64,000 nt of DNA from Candidatus Gastranaerophilales bacterium (GCA_944323925.1 CALUUI010000010.1:1-64000), one strand, 5' to 3'. Shown: positions 18,555-28,062, counted from the stretch's first letter. Notes: a model not told the origin generated them from the letters alone. A program made the numbers and translations.

Positions 18555-19250
18555 TTAAGCCATATATTCGATTCTTGTATCTATTTTATCAATTCTATTT
18601 GTCCAACCATTGCCAAAAGTATCCCAATTCTTTAATCCCTTCATAAAAGCAAGTCTGTTATCAAGCATTTTTTCTGCATCACCGTTTGATTGAGCAAGTA
18701 ACTTTTTAGCTCTTGGAATACCGCTATGAATAGCCGTATCAAATACTACATAAGCTAATTTTTCATTTCCATTTTGTGCTAACTCTTTTGCCCCCGACGG
18801 TCCCCAGAACAATTCATAATATAACTTCTTTGCTTCTTCTCTGGTTAAATCTTTTACACTTTTTGACTGGATACCTTTTTGTCTGCAATAACCATCATAA
18901 GTCCTTTGAGTAACACCCATATTTGTTGCACCACCAGGGTCTTTAGGATGGTTTACATATCCACCCTCATCATCAAAAACATATTCCATAATCTTGTCAA
19001 AGGTTTTATCCGGATCTGTTGGGGTAGATACTTTTTCTTCTGTTCGTCCTATAGGTTGAGGTATAACAGGTAATGACATCAAGCTAAAATCAATTAATGG
19101 CATTGGTGTGAAAAATTTATTTTCAAATCCACTAAAAAGGTTCGAAAATATTGTATCAAATCCCCTACTATCGTTAAACATAGGTAGTGACAGATTAAAG
19201 AATGGTAAAAAATCCATATTTAGGAAACTATTATTTATAATTGGCGCCAT
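18555..19250 (-). CDS. GH108-type muramidase (N-acetylmuramidase family)
   Basis: A 231-residue protein with a C-terminal glycosyl hydrolase 108 domain from about residue 85. It shows the EGGY catalytic motif (FDDEGGYVNHPKDPGGATNMGVTQ), where Glu is the presumed acid. The following LFWGPSGAKEL and YVVFDTAIHSG segments match the C-terminal peptidoglycan-binding part of the family. It should cleave peptidoglycan glycan strands. The N-terminal 80 residues are hydrophobic and Phe/Pro-rich but not a clear signal peptide. A GAGGAG ribosome site is present. Its promoter region shares a bipartite element with two other genes. Confidence 0.85.
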   Translation of the reverse strand: MAPIINNSFLNMDFLPFFNLSLPMFNDSRGFDTIFSNLFSGFENKFFTPMPLIDFSLMSLPVIPQPIGRTEEKVSTPTDPDKTFDKIMEYVFDDEGGYVNHPKDPGGATNMGVTQRTYDGYCRQKGIQSKSVKDLTREEAKKLYYELFWGPSGAKELAQNGNEKLAYVVFDTAIHSGIPRAKKLLAQSNGDAEKMLDNRLAFMKGLKNWDTFGNGWTNRIDKIDTRIEYMA

Positions 19251-19271
19251 AATACTCCTCGTAGCTATATA

Positions 19272-19301
19272 TATAAAGTATATAAGCTAAATAAAATTGC
19301 T
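19272..19301 (-). promoter_or_regulatory. Bipartite element AGCAATT-N16-CTTTATA upstream of the muramidase
   Basis: Read on the minus strand, AGCAATT (19295-19301) and CTTTATA (19272-19278) are 16 bp apart. This is a -35/-10-like spacing. The same pair precedes the LysM gene and the ribbon-helix-helix gene. Confidence 0.5.
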
Positions 19302-19343
19302 TTTTTGTAACATAAATTAATAAAGAAGCAAATTATAACTTAT

Positions 19344-21242
19344 ATGTGTTTTTATAAATATATGGAAGGTATAAGTGTAAGACAATCTGTGCTTAATTCA
19401 GGTCAAAGGCTAAATTCTAATAAAGCCTTTAAAAGCAGTGCAGAAACAAATACAATAAACACAAATACTGTAAAAACACCAGCAGGACAAAGCACGACCG
19501 CAGAGGAAACAAAAAAGAACCAACAATCAAAGAGTAAACTTAAGTCTTGGCTTATAGGCAGCGGCGTAACTCTTGCTATCGGCGCCTATGCAGCAGTATT
19601 TTACAGACGAAATATAATGAATTACATAGATAACTTTATTAGAAAAAGTTATTTAAAGGCAGATCAAATTAAGGAATCTGCGCAAGGTCAGTTAAAAAAA
19701 ATTGAGCCAACATCAGTAAAAATAGCAAGGTTTTTGGATAAAACTCTAATGCGTTCACAGATACTGGTAAACTTTTCAGCAATGAAAGACAGTTTATCAA
19801 ATAAAATTGCAAGATGGTTACACATGGGGCCACTATGTGATAAATTAACACAGACTTGGGATAGACTAGCAACAAAAGCGGTGACCTCTAACTATGATAA
19901 ATGTAAAAAATCATTATTAAAAACTAATGATACTGTACTTAATAAGCTAAAAGAAATTGAAAAAAACGAAGATTTATCAAAAATTATACAAGTGAATGAT
20001 AAAAACTATACACTGAAAGAAGTTTTAGACCTAATCCGCCAAAACATAAGGGATGCAAATAGTACCTATAACAAAAACTTTTCCATAGACGCATTCAATG
20101 TTCGTAAAGAAATCTTAACAGGACGTTTAAAAGGACTAAATGACAAGTTCTATGAAGCATACACAGATTTGAACTACTACAAAGAAGGACAATTTACAAG
20201 ATTTACGGTAGAAGAATGGCTTGCGCCCATAAAAGCCTCTTATCAAAACTACATTTTAAACAACAAAACAATTATCTCAAATAACATAGATGATAAATTT
20301 AATGTAACATACAAACTTCTTAAAAACCTTGATAAGCTAATTACACCGGAAGATACAAAAACCAGAAGCGTACTAAAAGATATCTTTAACCAATTAAAAG
20401 AATATAAACAATTATCCGGAGCTGATGAAATCAGTTCAAGAGAACGTATAAATAAGGAAATAGGAAACAAACTCCAAATTATAATTGAACAAGTTAAAAA
20501 GAATCCAACATATCAAGCCTCGACAATCAAAGAAATAAACGGTGCAATTCCTAATATTATAAAAGCAATAAATAGAGGACAAAAAGGCAAATTACAAGAA
20601 ACCTTAACATACTTAAAAGCAGTCTTACCAAGAAATGAGTACATCAAAATACGAAAACAAATATACGATACAACAAATAAATTAAATAAAGTTACTAATG
20701 CAGAAAGCGATTTATACTTTGATAAAATCAGAGATATAACGCTAGGTTCAGCCTTTACCGATATCGTCTTTGGTATGTTAACGCCACTAGCCACGATGGG
20801 AATAGTAATCGCTGCCGATGATACTAAAAATGAAAGAATATCAACAACATTAAAACTTGGAATTCCTCTAATCGGTGGTATAGCAACGTCAACCGCATTC
20901 TTATTTTTACTAGCCTCAGGCGGAAAAGCAATGGCTTTATCAACATTAACAGGCGCAATCTTAAACAGAATAGGAAGTTTTGCCGATAAACAAATTAGAG
21001 AAAATCAAGAAGCAAAAGCTCAAAATGAGCAGCTTAATTCCATAATTAAAAATGTTAATACAGCATCAACATTTCTTGCCTCAGGCGGACAGTCATATTT
21101 TATTGACAAAGCCGCAAATGCCGGAATTAAAAAAGCAGAACAATACACAACTTCTGCCATTAATCAAATGAATAATTACTTGAAGTCATCTAATACAACT
21201 CAAAACTCACAAGTAAAAGAAGAAATTAAAGAGCAAGTATAA
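19344..21242 (+). CDS. Large coiled-coil membrane protein of unknown function
   Basis: A 632-residue protein of no recognised family. After a Ser/Thr/Asn-rich N-terminus containing NKAFKSS there is a membrane segment near residues 68-88. A long, charged, helix-rich middle follows (about 110-460). A cluster of hydrophobic segments lies at about 465-545 (DIVFGMLTPLATMGIVIAA, then LIGGIATSTAFLFLLASGG). A second start seven codons downstream (19362) is possible; neither has a ribosome site. It is divergent from the muramidase gene and convergent with the thioredoxin-fold gene, only two bases apart. It may be an envelope scaffold, but this is a guess. Confidence 0.75.
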   Translation: MCFYKYMEGISVRQSVLNSGQRLNSNKAFKSSAETNTINTNTVKTPAGQSTTAEETKKNQQSKSKLKSWLIGSGVTLAIGAYAAVFYRRNIMNYIDNFIRKSYLKADQIKESAQGQLKKIEPTSVKIARFLDKTLMRSQILVNFSAMKDSLSNKIARWLHMGPLCDKLTQTWDRLATKAVTSNYDKCKKSLLKTNDTVLNKLKEIEKNEDLSKIIQVNDKNYTLKEVLDLIRQNIRDANSTYNKNFSIDAFNVRKEILTGRLKGLNDKFYEAYTDLNYYKEGQFTRFTVEEWLAPIKASYQNYILNNKTIISNNIDDKFNVTYKLLKNLDKLITPEDTKTRSVLKDIFNQLKEYKQLSGADEISSRERINKEIGNKLQIIIEQVKKNPTYQASTIKEINGAIPNIIKAINRGQKGKLQETLTYLKAVLPRNEYIKIRKQIYDTTNKLNKVTNAESDLYFDKIRDITLGSAFTDIVFGMLTPLATMGIVIAADDTKNERISTTLKLGIPLIGGIATSTAFLFLLASGGKAMALSTLTGAILNRIGSFADKQIRENQEAKAQNEQLNSIIKNVNTASTFLASGGQSYFIDKAANAGIKKAEQYTTSAINQMNNYLKSSNTTQNSQVKEEIKEQV

Positions 21243-21244
21243 GA

Positions 21245-21667
21245 TTATTTTCTTTTTGCGAGATAATTATCAAGTACTTTTTTAAGAGCGGCTTCTCCAA
21301 ATTCATGAGGTGGAACAGAGTAAATAAGGTTTTCTTTTGGCTCATAGATAAATACAGCAGGAATTGTTTGAATATTTAATTTTTCACATAGCTCTGTATT
21401 ATTTCTGTCATACACATTCAGTTTAGCAAAATAATATTTATTACTATAATCTTTTACTACTTTATTAAAAACTTTGGAGAATGCAACACAATACTTGCAA
21501 TCATTGCTGTAAAAATAAACAAGAACAGGAGTCTTAGTTTTAACCGATTCTTCCAGAAACATTCTAGAGCTTGTATATACAGGTTTTGCAGAATTAGCAA
21601 AAACAAGATAGGTTGAACACGAAATAATAAATAATGATAAAACTGCGATTATAATTTTTTTCATCAT
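21245..21667 (-). CDS. Exported thioredoxin-fold protein
   Basis: A 140-residue protein with an N-terminal signal or anchor segment (IIIAVLSLFIISCSTYLVFA). A thioredoxin fold follows with the redox motif CKYC in YFYSNDCKYCVAF and the cis-Pro of IQTIPAVFIY. It probably acts as a thiol-disulfide oxidoreductase on the outer side of the membrane. The Cys in SCST could make it a lipoprotein, but the lipobox is weak. Its start overlaps the glgC stop in an ATGA arrangement, so it is translationally coupled to glgC. An ATG one codon later is equally possible. Confidence 0.82.
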   Translation of the reverse strand: MMKKIIIAVLSLFIISCSTYLVFANSAKPVYTSSRMFLEESVKTKTPVLVYFYSNDCKYCVAFSKVFNKVVKDYSNKYYFAKLNVYDRNNTELCEKLNIQTIPAVFIYEPKENLIYSVPPHEFGEAALKKVLDNYLAKRK

Positions 21668-22899
21668 AAAATAGCTCCCTTAGGAACAACCGTAACCCCA
21701 TTTGGAGAAACAAAGAAACCACGCTTTTCATCTTCTTCACGGTTAAAACCGATCTTTGTATAAGGCGGAATAGAAACATTTTTATCAATAATAGCTCTTC
21801 TGATTTCAGAGTATCTGCCGACGTTAACATCTTCCATCAAAATACTTTCTGTAACTTGAGAATAACTGTTAATTCTAACTTTAGGTGATAGTACGCATTT
21901 AGAAATAATACCACCGGAAACAATACACCCCTCAGAAACGAGTGAATTTGTCGCCATACCGACTCTATCCCCCTCTTGCCAGATAAACTTAGCCGGCGGA
22001 TAATTGTAATTAAATGTCCTTAGCGGCCACTTAGCAGAATATAAATTAAGCTCAGGATTGGCAATAAGCAAATCCATATTTGCTTGCCAATATGCATCCA
22101 CACAACCTACATCTCTCCAGTAACCTCTTTCACCTTCGGTCATGCCTGCGAACTTGTTACTGCAAAAATTATAAACATAAATTTCTTTGCCTTGATTTAA
22201 TAGCATTGGAATAACATTTTTACCAAAATCATGGTTTGACTCAGAAATTTTGGAATCTTCTTCCAAAGCATTTAGAAGAATTTCTTTCTTAAATATATAA
22301 TTCCCCATAGAAGCTAAACACATATCAGGGTTATTAGGCATCGGTCTTGGAGAATACTGCGGTTTCTCAACAAAATTAACCAACTTCCAATTTTCATCAA
22401 CCTCCATAATTCCAAACTCTGAAGCCTCGGAAATCGGAATTGGAATTGCAGAAATAGTTAAATCTGCACAGTTTTTCTTATGGTAATGTAACATCTGAGA
22501 TACATCCATTTTATAAATATGATCCCCACCAAAAACACAAACATATTTAGGATCTTCATCACGAATGTGGAAAATATTTTGATAAACAGCATCAGCCGTT
22601 CCAAGATACCACGAACCACCGGTTCTCATTTGAGCAGGAACCAAATCTACATATTGGTTAATATGAGGGGATAAAGCCCAACCTCTTGATATATGTTTAT
22701 TTAATGAATCTGATTTATACTGAGTTAAAACCTTGATTTTATAAAATCCGGAGTTAATAAAATTATTCAAAACAAAATCAATAATCCGATATCTTCCGCC
22801 AAACGGTACAGCAGGTTTTGCTCTGTCTTTTGTCAAAGGATATAACCTTTTGCCTTCTCCTCCTGCCAATATCATTACTAACGTATTATCCTGTACCAT
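21664..22899 (-). CDS. glgC: Glucose-1-phosphate adenylyltransferase
   Basis: A 411-residue ADP-glucose pyrophosphorylase that commits glucose-1-phosphate to glycogen. The nucleotide-binding motif is MILAGGEGKRLYPLT. The substrate region includes FVEKPQYSPRP and WRDVGCVDAYWQANMDLL. A left-handed beta-helix follows in the C-terminal part (CIVSGGIISKCVLSP). The ATG at 22899 is preferred over a TTG four codons upstream because GGAG lies just before it. It is co-transcribed with the thioredoxin-fold gene downstream and works with glgA at 13853. Confidence 0.94.
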   Translation of the reverse strand: MVQDNTLVMILAGGEGKRLYPLTKDRAKPAVPFGGRYRIIDFVLNNFINSGFYKIKVLTQYKSDSLNKHISRGWALSPHINQYVDLVPAQMRTGGSWYLGTADAVYQNIFHIRDEDPKYVCVFGGDHIYKMDVSQMLHYHKKNCADLTISAIPIPISEASEFGIMEVDENWKLVNFVEKPQYSPRPMPNNPDMCLASMGNYIFKKEILLNALEEDSKISESNHDFGKNVIPMLLNQGKEIYVYNFCSNKFAGMTEGERGYWRDVGCVDAYWQANMDLLIANPELNLYSAKWPLRTFNYNYPPAKFIWQEGDRVGMATNSLVSEGCIVSGGIISKCVLSPKVRINSYSQVTESILMEDVNVGRYSEIRRAIIDKNVSIPPYTKIGFNREEDEKRGFFVSPNGVTVVPKGAIL

Positions 22900-22978
22900 A
22901 GCAAACTCCAAATTTTATACTCAATCTTCTTATTACAGTTTAACAAAGAATTAATATTTTTTCACTATCTGGTTAACC

Positions 22979-24304
22979 TTAATTTTCCATAACATTAGAA
23001 TTAATCCGTTCAATCTTTAATTTAACAATTCTGGAAGAATCAGTTTGAGTAACGCAATATTTAAAATTATCATCAGTAATTTCATCTTTAACACAGGCAA
23101 TTTTTCCAAATTTTTTTATGAAATATCCGCCTATTGTTTTGACATCCTCTTCATCTTCCAGTTGGACGTTAAACATTTCGCAAAACTCATCTATACGCAT
23201 TTTCCCGCATATTTCATAAACATCATCTGAAATCTTTTTAACATCAACTTCCTCATCATCATCAAACTCGTCCTGTACTTCTCCAAAGATTTCTTCCAAA
23301 ACATCCTCGTGTGTAACGAGTCCGCTTGTTCCGCCAAATTCATCAACAACAATTCCCATCTGAATATGACGCTGCTGAAACTCTACTGCTAATTTATCAA
23401 CTGCCATTGTCTCAGGTATGTAATAAACCTCCCTTAACAAAGATTTCAAATCAAATTCTTTACCTTCAATCAATTTAGGATAAATGTCCTTAATATGCAA
23501 AATCCCTTCTATATGATCTAAGTCTTCATCAAAAACAGGGTATCTCGTATATTTATTTTCAGTTAGAATTTTATAAATTTCATCCTTTGATGAATCAATA
23601 GAAATGCCTACCATATCAGGACGCGGCAACATAATTTGCTTCGCATTCAACTCAGAAAACTTAAACACATTTTGAAGCATTTCTGCTTCCTTAGCATTAA
23701 TTACCCCACCCTTATAACTCGCATCAATCAGCATATTAAGCTCTTCAGTTGAGTACGCCGCAGAATGATTTTGAGCCGGCTCTATCCCGCACAATCTTAA
23801 AAGGAAGGCGCCTAAACCGTTTAGTAAATAAATCATTGGTGCAAAGAGTCTTGTAACAAGATACATCGGCTTTGCAACCCATAAAGTAGTTTTTTCAGGG
23901 AATTGCAAAGCAATAGACTTTGGCATTAATTCCCCGACTACAACGTGTAACACTGTAATTACAGCAAAAGCAATCGCAGCAGAAACTGTATGAGCGGCAA
24001 TTGAGTCATAATTTGCAGGCAAAAATTTGAATAACGGAATAATTATTCTTGCAATTGCAGACTCTCCAACCCAACCTATACCTAAACTAGAAATAGTAAT
24101 ACCTAACTGAACAGCAGCTATATATCTATCCAAATTCTTAACCGCATCCAAGGCTAATTTTGCATTAAAATTACCTTCATTTGAAAGCTGCTTTATCCTA
24201 GTCTTCCTAACACCTACAAGCGCAAACTCTGCTGCCACAAAAAATCCGTTTAAAAATAGTAAAAACGCAATCACTAAAAGATCAAATATTATTTTAAAAT
24301 CCAA
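22979..24304 (-). CDS. CNNM/CBS-domain transporter of the HlyC/CorC family
   Basis: A 441-residue membrane protein. The N-terminal CNNM (DUF21) domain of about 190 residues has three or four membrane segments (LLVIAFLLFLNGFFVAAEFALV). A CBS pair at about 215-335 and a C-terminal CorC/HlyC domain follow (VVDEFGGTSGLVTHEDVLEEIFGEVQDE). Related proteins export or regulate Mg2+/Co2+. The old name hemolysin is misleading. Translation seems to begin at TTG (24304). Confidence 0.88.
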   Translation of the reverse strand: MDFKIIFDLLVIAFLLFLNGFFVAAEFALVGVRKTRIKQLSNEGNFNAKLALDAVKNLDRYIAAVQLGITISSLGIGWVGESAIARIIIPLFKFLPANYDSIAAHTVSAAIAFAVITVLHVVVGELMPKSIALQFPEKTTLWVAKPMYLVTRLFAPMIYLLNGLGAFLLRLCGIEPAQNHSAAYSTEELNMLIDASYKGGVINAKEAEMLQNVFKFSELNAKQIMLPRPDMVGISIDSSKDEIYKILTENKYTRYPVFDEDLDHIEGILHIKDIYPKLIEGKEFDLKSLLREVYYIPETMAVDKLAVEFQQRHIQMGIVVDEFGGTSGLVTHEDVLEEIFGEVQDEFDDDEEVDVKKISDDVYEICGKMRIDEFCEMFNVQLEDEEDVKTIGGYFIKKFGKIACVKDEITDDNFKYCVTQTDSSRIVKLKIERINSNVMEN

Positions 24305-24390
24305 TGCTATAAACTCTCTAATTACTAATATTACTATAATATAGAGTACTATAAATTAACGATGTTTGCAATAATACAAACAATAACAAC

Positions 24391-25275
24391 TTAATCTATT
24401 CTTTCATCAAGGAGTTTTTGTAGATTTGATACCAACACCTCATAATCTTCATTAGATAGAGATGCTAATGAGTATGAGGATACACCACCATTAGTAATTT
24501 TAGATAAACTTCCATCTCTGTTAACTTGATAATCAAATGCAATATTATTAATTCTTAATTCAGGTGAATTAAAAGTAATTTCTCTTATTTTTCCATTCTT
24601 ATCCGCGACAACATACATACTTGCAACGGTTGTTGCATCATATTTATCACTTGATTTTTTTACAATATGAATAGCTCCCTTAACATTGGATAAAGATAAA
24701 TTTCCCTTAGTAATTTTTAACGAATTATCGGGATTAGACAAATATTCATTCCAACATTTTATCCCAGCAACGGCATGTTCTTTATACAATTCTTTCGGTA
24801 CATTATCAAGGTTATTTAATTTATATATTTGACGTTGTGAACGACTAAAATCAGAGCCTTCTGGTACAATATATTTATTAATTTTATCTGCAGCCACTTT
24901 TGCAAGTTTTTGAGGTGACAGTCTTTGCTCTGCCTTATGCTTTAATTTAGGAGCTAAAAACCAATTTTTTACTTCACATCTTGATAATCTAGGAGATTCT
25001 ACATCCGGCAAATATATTATATCATCTACTTTTAAACTATTCGCAGCGTCCACTGAATTTATTTTATTCAACTTAGCTATTTTATACATCATATCCTGAA
25101 TTTCTGCATTTGTAGCTTCTTTATCATTTAAATGCCGCTTCGAAATTTCCCATAAGCTATCGCCCTTTTTTACAAGATACTCTTTTTTTAAAGTTGAGTT
25201 AACAGATGTTTGCATATACCTGTTTTCATAATAGTTACTGCTTGTATTATTAGGTTCCCCAACAGTAAATAACAT
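24391..25275 (-). CDS. LysM-domain protein of unknown function
   Basis: A 294-residue protein with one LysM domain at about residues 31-85 (YLVKKGDSLWEISKRHL, ending in LKVDDIIYLPD), which binds peptidoglycan glycan. The remaining 200 residues match no family known to me. The C-terminal half looks beta-rich (GAIHIVKKSSDKYDATTVASMYVVADKNGKI). No signal peptide is visible, so export must use another route if it acts on the wall. A GGGGAA ribosome site precedes the ATG. The upstream region carries the bipartite element shared with the muramidase gene. Confidence 0.8.
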   Translation of the reverse strand: MLFTVGEPNNTSSNYYENRYMQTSVNSTLKKEYLVKKGDSLWEISKRHLNDKEATNAEIQDMMYKIAKLNKINSVDAANSLKVDDIIYLPDVESPRLSRCEVKNWFLAPKLKHKAEQRLSPQKLAKVAADKINKYIVPEGSDFSRSQRQIYKLNNLDNVPKELYKEHAVAGIKCWNEYLSNPDNSLKITKGNLSLSNVKGAIHIVKKSSDKYDATTVASMYVVADKNGKIREITFNSPELRINNIAFDYQVNRDGSLSKITNGGVSSYSLASLSNEDYEVLVSNLQKLLDERID

Positions 25276-25307
25276 AACTAATTCCCCTTATTATCCTAAT
25301 ATATTTT

Positions 25308-25338
25308 TATAAAGTTTTTTTGTAGAGGAATAATTGCT
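25308..25338 (-). promoter_or_regulatory. Bipartite element AGCAATT-N17-CTTTATA upstream of the LysM gene
   Basis: On the minus strand AGCAATT (25332-25338) and CTTTATA (25308-25314) are 17 bp apart, 33 bases or more upstream of the ATG, which has its own ribosome site. Confidence 0.5.
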
Positions 25339-25372
25339 TTTTAAAGTATTAATATTAAATAAATTTTACAAA

Positions 25373-26719
25373 CTACTTACCGATACAAAAATTATCAAAT
25401 ATGTTATTTAGAATATTATCTGTAATAACTTCCCCACTAAGTTCGTCCAATGCAATAAGTGCAGATTTTACATCAATAGAAATCAAGTCCTGTAATTCTT
25501 TATAAACAGCCCCATTTAAAGCATTTACAAGCGCCTCTTTTGCTCTTTGTAAACAATTTTGCTGCCTTAAATTAGTAACGAATTCCATATCCTCAGGATT
25601 TATCAAACAGATTTTAGACTTTATAATCTCTTTTAGCTTATCAATACCATCACCGGTCTTAGCCGAAATCATCAAATCACATTCTGGTTTGCAAGTTGCA
25701 ATATCCGCCTTATTTGCACAAGTAATCAGCTTTTGAGGATTAATAAGTTCCAAAATCATTTTATCTTCATCATTCATTTCGGAGACCGCATCATAAACAA
25801 ATACAACACAATCAGCTTCATCCAAACTCTGCTTTGAATACTCAATCCCGATTTTCTCTACTTTATCAACGTCTTCATCTTCTCTAATGCCTGCAGTATC
25901 AATCAAAGTAACAGGAATCCCCAAATCCAAAGTTTCTTTTATTACATCTCTTGTTGTACCCGCAATTTCTGTAACAATCGCCCTATCATGACTCAGTAAT
26001 GCATTAAAAAGAGAAGACTTTCCAACATTCGGCTTTCCAACAATCGCAACCGTTATCCCTTGCCTCATTATATTTGAAGCACCTGCTCCGCTTAGTATTT
26101 TATCAATTAAAGAAATTGCACTCCTGAACTCTGATTCTAAATACTCATATTCAGGTTCTTTAACATCTTCAGGGAAATCAATTCCCGCAACAATTCTTGA
26201 TAAAACTTCAAAAATCCTACTACGAACTTCTTTAATTTTTATAGACAATGCGCCCTTAAGGTTTCTGGAAGAAGGAATAACAAATTCTTTAGTCTTAGAA
26301 TGAATCAAATCTGCAACAGCTTCTGCTTGCGCTAAATCCATTTTCTTATTCAAAAATGCACGCTTTGTAAACTCCCCTCGTTCAGCAATCCTTGCCCCGG
26401 ACTTTAAAATCAAATCTAAGATAGAATTAACAACATTAATCCCACCGTGACACTGAACCTCAAACACATTTTCTCCTGTGTAGCTGTTTGGTTCAAAAAA
26501 AGGAAGTACTATAACTTCATCAAGAATATTCTCTCCGTCTTTTATCACACCATGATAAAAATGCGATGGCTTAAAATTTTTAACCTCTGTTCTGCCTTCA
26601 AAAATTTTTTCCAATATCTCAAACGCTTTTCCGCCTGATACCCTTATTACACCAACACCGCCTGTCCCTAATGGTGTCGAAATAGCTCCTATTGTATCAA
26701 ACTCGTTTAGTATATTCAT
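25373..26719 (-). CDS. mnmE: tRNA modification GTPase MnmE
   Basis: A 448-residue GTPase that works with MnmG to modify U34 of tRNAs. The N-terminal folate-binding domain begins DTIGAISTPLGTGGVGVIRVSG. The G domain has the P-loop GKPNVGKSSLFN and DTAGIRE. The C-terminus ends in the conserved CIGK with its functional Cys. The start codon directly follows the stop of the TPR gene, so the two form an operon. Confidence 0.96.
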   Translation of the reverse strand: MNILNEFDTIGAISTPLGTGGVGVIRVSGGKAFEILEKIFEGRTEVKNFKPSHFYHGVIKDGENILDEVIVLPFFEPNSYTGENVFEVQCHGGINVVNSILDLILKSGARIAERGEFTKRAFLNKKMDLAQAEAVADLIHSKTKEFVIPSSRNLKGALSIKIKEVRSRIFEVLSRIVAGIDFPEDVKEPEYEYLESEFRSAISLIDKILSGAGASNIMRQGITVAIVGKPNVGKSSLFNALLSHDRAIVTEIAGTTRDVIKETLDLGIPVTLIDTAGIREDEDVDKVEKIGIEYSKQSLDEADCVVFVYDAVSEMNDEDKMILELINPQKLITCANKADIATCKPECDLMISAKTGDGIDKLKEIIKSKICLINPEDMEFVTNLRQQNCLQRAKEALVNALNGAVYKELQDLISIDVKSALIALDELSGEVITDNILNNIFDNFCIGK

Positions 26720-27364
26720 CTAGTACCCCATTAACTTATTATAATTATTCAAATACGTTTGAGCCAGCTTGGGTTTGTTTAATTGCTTATAAACATAAGC
26801 TAAATTATAATGAAAATCCGGTTCATCCTTTTTATACTCAAGTGCATTCACAAATGCAGACTTTGCCTTCTTTAAATTGCCTGTCTTTACATACGCTATA
26901 CCTAAATTATAATATGCATAAGGAAAAGTCATTTTTGCCTTTATTGCATCTTTATAACAATCAATCGCAGTATAAAAAATATCATCAGCTAAATACATAT
27001 TTCCAAGATTATAATATGCTTTATAATTATCCTTATCAACCGCAATTGCCCTTCGATACATAAAGATAGCTTCATCCTTTTTGCCCATATCAGCAAGTAA
27101 ATTCCCCATCAATAACCACGCCGTACTTGTTCTTCCATACTCAGGAATCTGCTTAAAGCTCTCTAGTGCAGCCTCAGTATTATTGTCGCTATATAGTGCC
27201 AAAGCCTGTGTATATAGCTCTTTGGGTGATAATGTCTTTTCTTGATTTACAACATTTTCCTTTATTGTTTCAACCTTTGCAGAATTTCCGCTCTGTGAAA
27301 CCTCTTCACTACATACAGGATATGATATTACTAATAATAAAAATATAATTAAAAACTTCTTCAT
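26720..27364 (-). CDS. Exported TPR-repeat protein
   Basis: A 214-residue protein with an N-terminal signal peptide (KKFLIIFLLLVISYPVCSEE). At least four tetratricopeptide repeats follow from about residue 47 (for example AYYNLGNMYLADDIFYTAIDCYKDAI and AYYNLGIAYVKTGNLKKAKSAF). TPRs mediate protein contacts, and the partner is unknown. A TATAAT box six bases from the ATG gives a leaderless start. It is followed without a gap by mnmE, but a functional link is not implied. Confidence 0.88.
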   Translation of the reverse strand: MKKFLIIFLLLVISYPVCSEEVSQSGNSAKVETIKENVVNQEKTLSPKELYTQALALYSDNNTEAALESFKQIPEYGRTSTAWLLMGNLLADMGKKDEAIFMYRRAIAVDKDNYKAYYNLGNMYLADDIFYTAIDCYKDAIKAKMTFPYAYYNLGIAYVKTGNLKKAKSAFVNALEYKKDEPDFHYNLAYVYKQLNKPKLAQTYLNNYNKLMGY

Positions 27365-27370
27365 ACCTAA

Positions 27371-27399
27371 ATTATAAACTAAAAAAATTATTAATCCAA
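27371..27399 (-). promoter_or_regulatory. Promoter of the TPR-mnmE operon, leaderless start
   Basis: On the minus strand TTGGAT (27394-27399), 17 bp and TATAAT (27371-27376) are followed by six bases (TTAGGT) and the ATG at 27364. Confidence 0.78.
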
Positions 27400-27436
27400 A
27401 AACCTCACCACCTCAAAAATTCACCCCAAACAACAC

Positions 27437-27463
27437 AAAAAAAAGCCGATTTTTAAATCGGCT
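27437..27463 (-). terminator. Rho-independent terminator of the ribbon-helix-helix gene
   Basis: On the minus strand the stem AGCCGATTT/AAATCGGCT (27444-27463) is followed by an unbroken run of T, about 130 bases downstream of the RHH stop. Confidence 0.85.
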
Positions 27464-27591
27464 AACTTTTTGTTCTAATTTCTCGTGTGTTTAAAATTTC
27501 TCTCTTATATTTCCTTTTTCCTCGTGTATTTTTCCTCGTGCGGTTTCTATTTGATTAATTCTCACAATTACGGCTATTAATTTCCCCTAAA

Positions 27592-27780
27592 CTAATCAAG
27601 TAACGCCTCTAAAATTTGTGCATTCTTTGATGCATAGGCTGTATTACGAACTTTGCTTCTGTGAATGTAGCTTCTTAATGCTTCTCTGATAAGTTCAGAG
27701 CGTGAACGATTTTCGTTACCTGCTACTTCATCAATTTTGTCTAAAAATCCTTCGGGCATTGAAATTAAAACTCTTGCCAT
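27592..27780 (-). CDS. Ribbon-helix-helix (CopG-type) DNA-binding protein
   Basis: A 62-residue protein with the RHH fold: a beta strand ARVLISMPEGFLDKID, then helices with NRSRSELIREALRSYI. Such proteins bind DNA as dimers and are often repressors or antitoxins. No toxin gene lies beside it. An AAGGAGAATAAAG ribosome site precedes the ATG. An inverted repeat (AATAATTGC, arms at 27846-27854 and 27866-27874) and a bipartite promoter-like element lie upstream, so self-regulation is possible. Confidence 0.85.
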   Translation of the reverse strand: MARVLISMPEGFLDKIDEVAGNENRSRSELIREALRSYIHRSKVRNTAYASKNAQILEALLD

Positions 27781-27825
27781 AACTTTATTCTCCTTATCTA
27801 ATATCCTATATCGCTCTTGTATATA

Positions 27826-27855
27826 TATAAAGTATTTCTTTTTAAAATAATTGCT
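27826..27855 (-). promoter_or_regulatory. Bipartite element AGCAATT-N16-CTTTATA upstream of the RHH gene
   Basis: On the minus strand AGCAATT (27849-27855) and CTTTATA (27826-27832) are 16 bp apart. The 16-base stretch ATACTTTATATATATA is identical to that upstream of the muramidase gene. Confidence 0.5.
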
Positions 27856-27874
27856 AAATACATTTGCAATTATT
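27846..27874. promoter_or_regulatory. Inverted repeat, possible operator
   Basis: Perfect 9-bp arms AATAATTGC and GCAATTATT are separated by 11 bases, and one arm overlaps the AGCAATT box upstream of the RHH gene. Confidence 0.45.
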
Positions 27875-28062
27875 AAGTTTTGTTAAGAACTTCATATACC
27901 TAACACACAATAAAATATATGAATATTAGCTAAATAACTAGTATTGATACGATACACTTTCAGTATAGCAATATTATAGCATATAAATCGATTCTGGTAA
28001 ACATCAAAATATAATATTGTTATAAAAGTTAAAGCAATCTATATACGATAGAAAAATATCGA

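Noticed and set aside
27592-28062. Toxin-antitoxin pair with the ribbon-helix-helix protein
   Set aside because: No toxin-like ORF lies on either side; nnrD begins 283 bases away and is metabolic.
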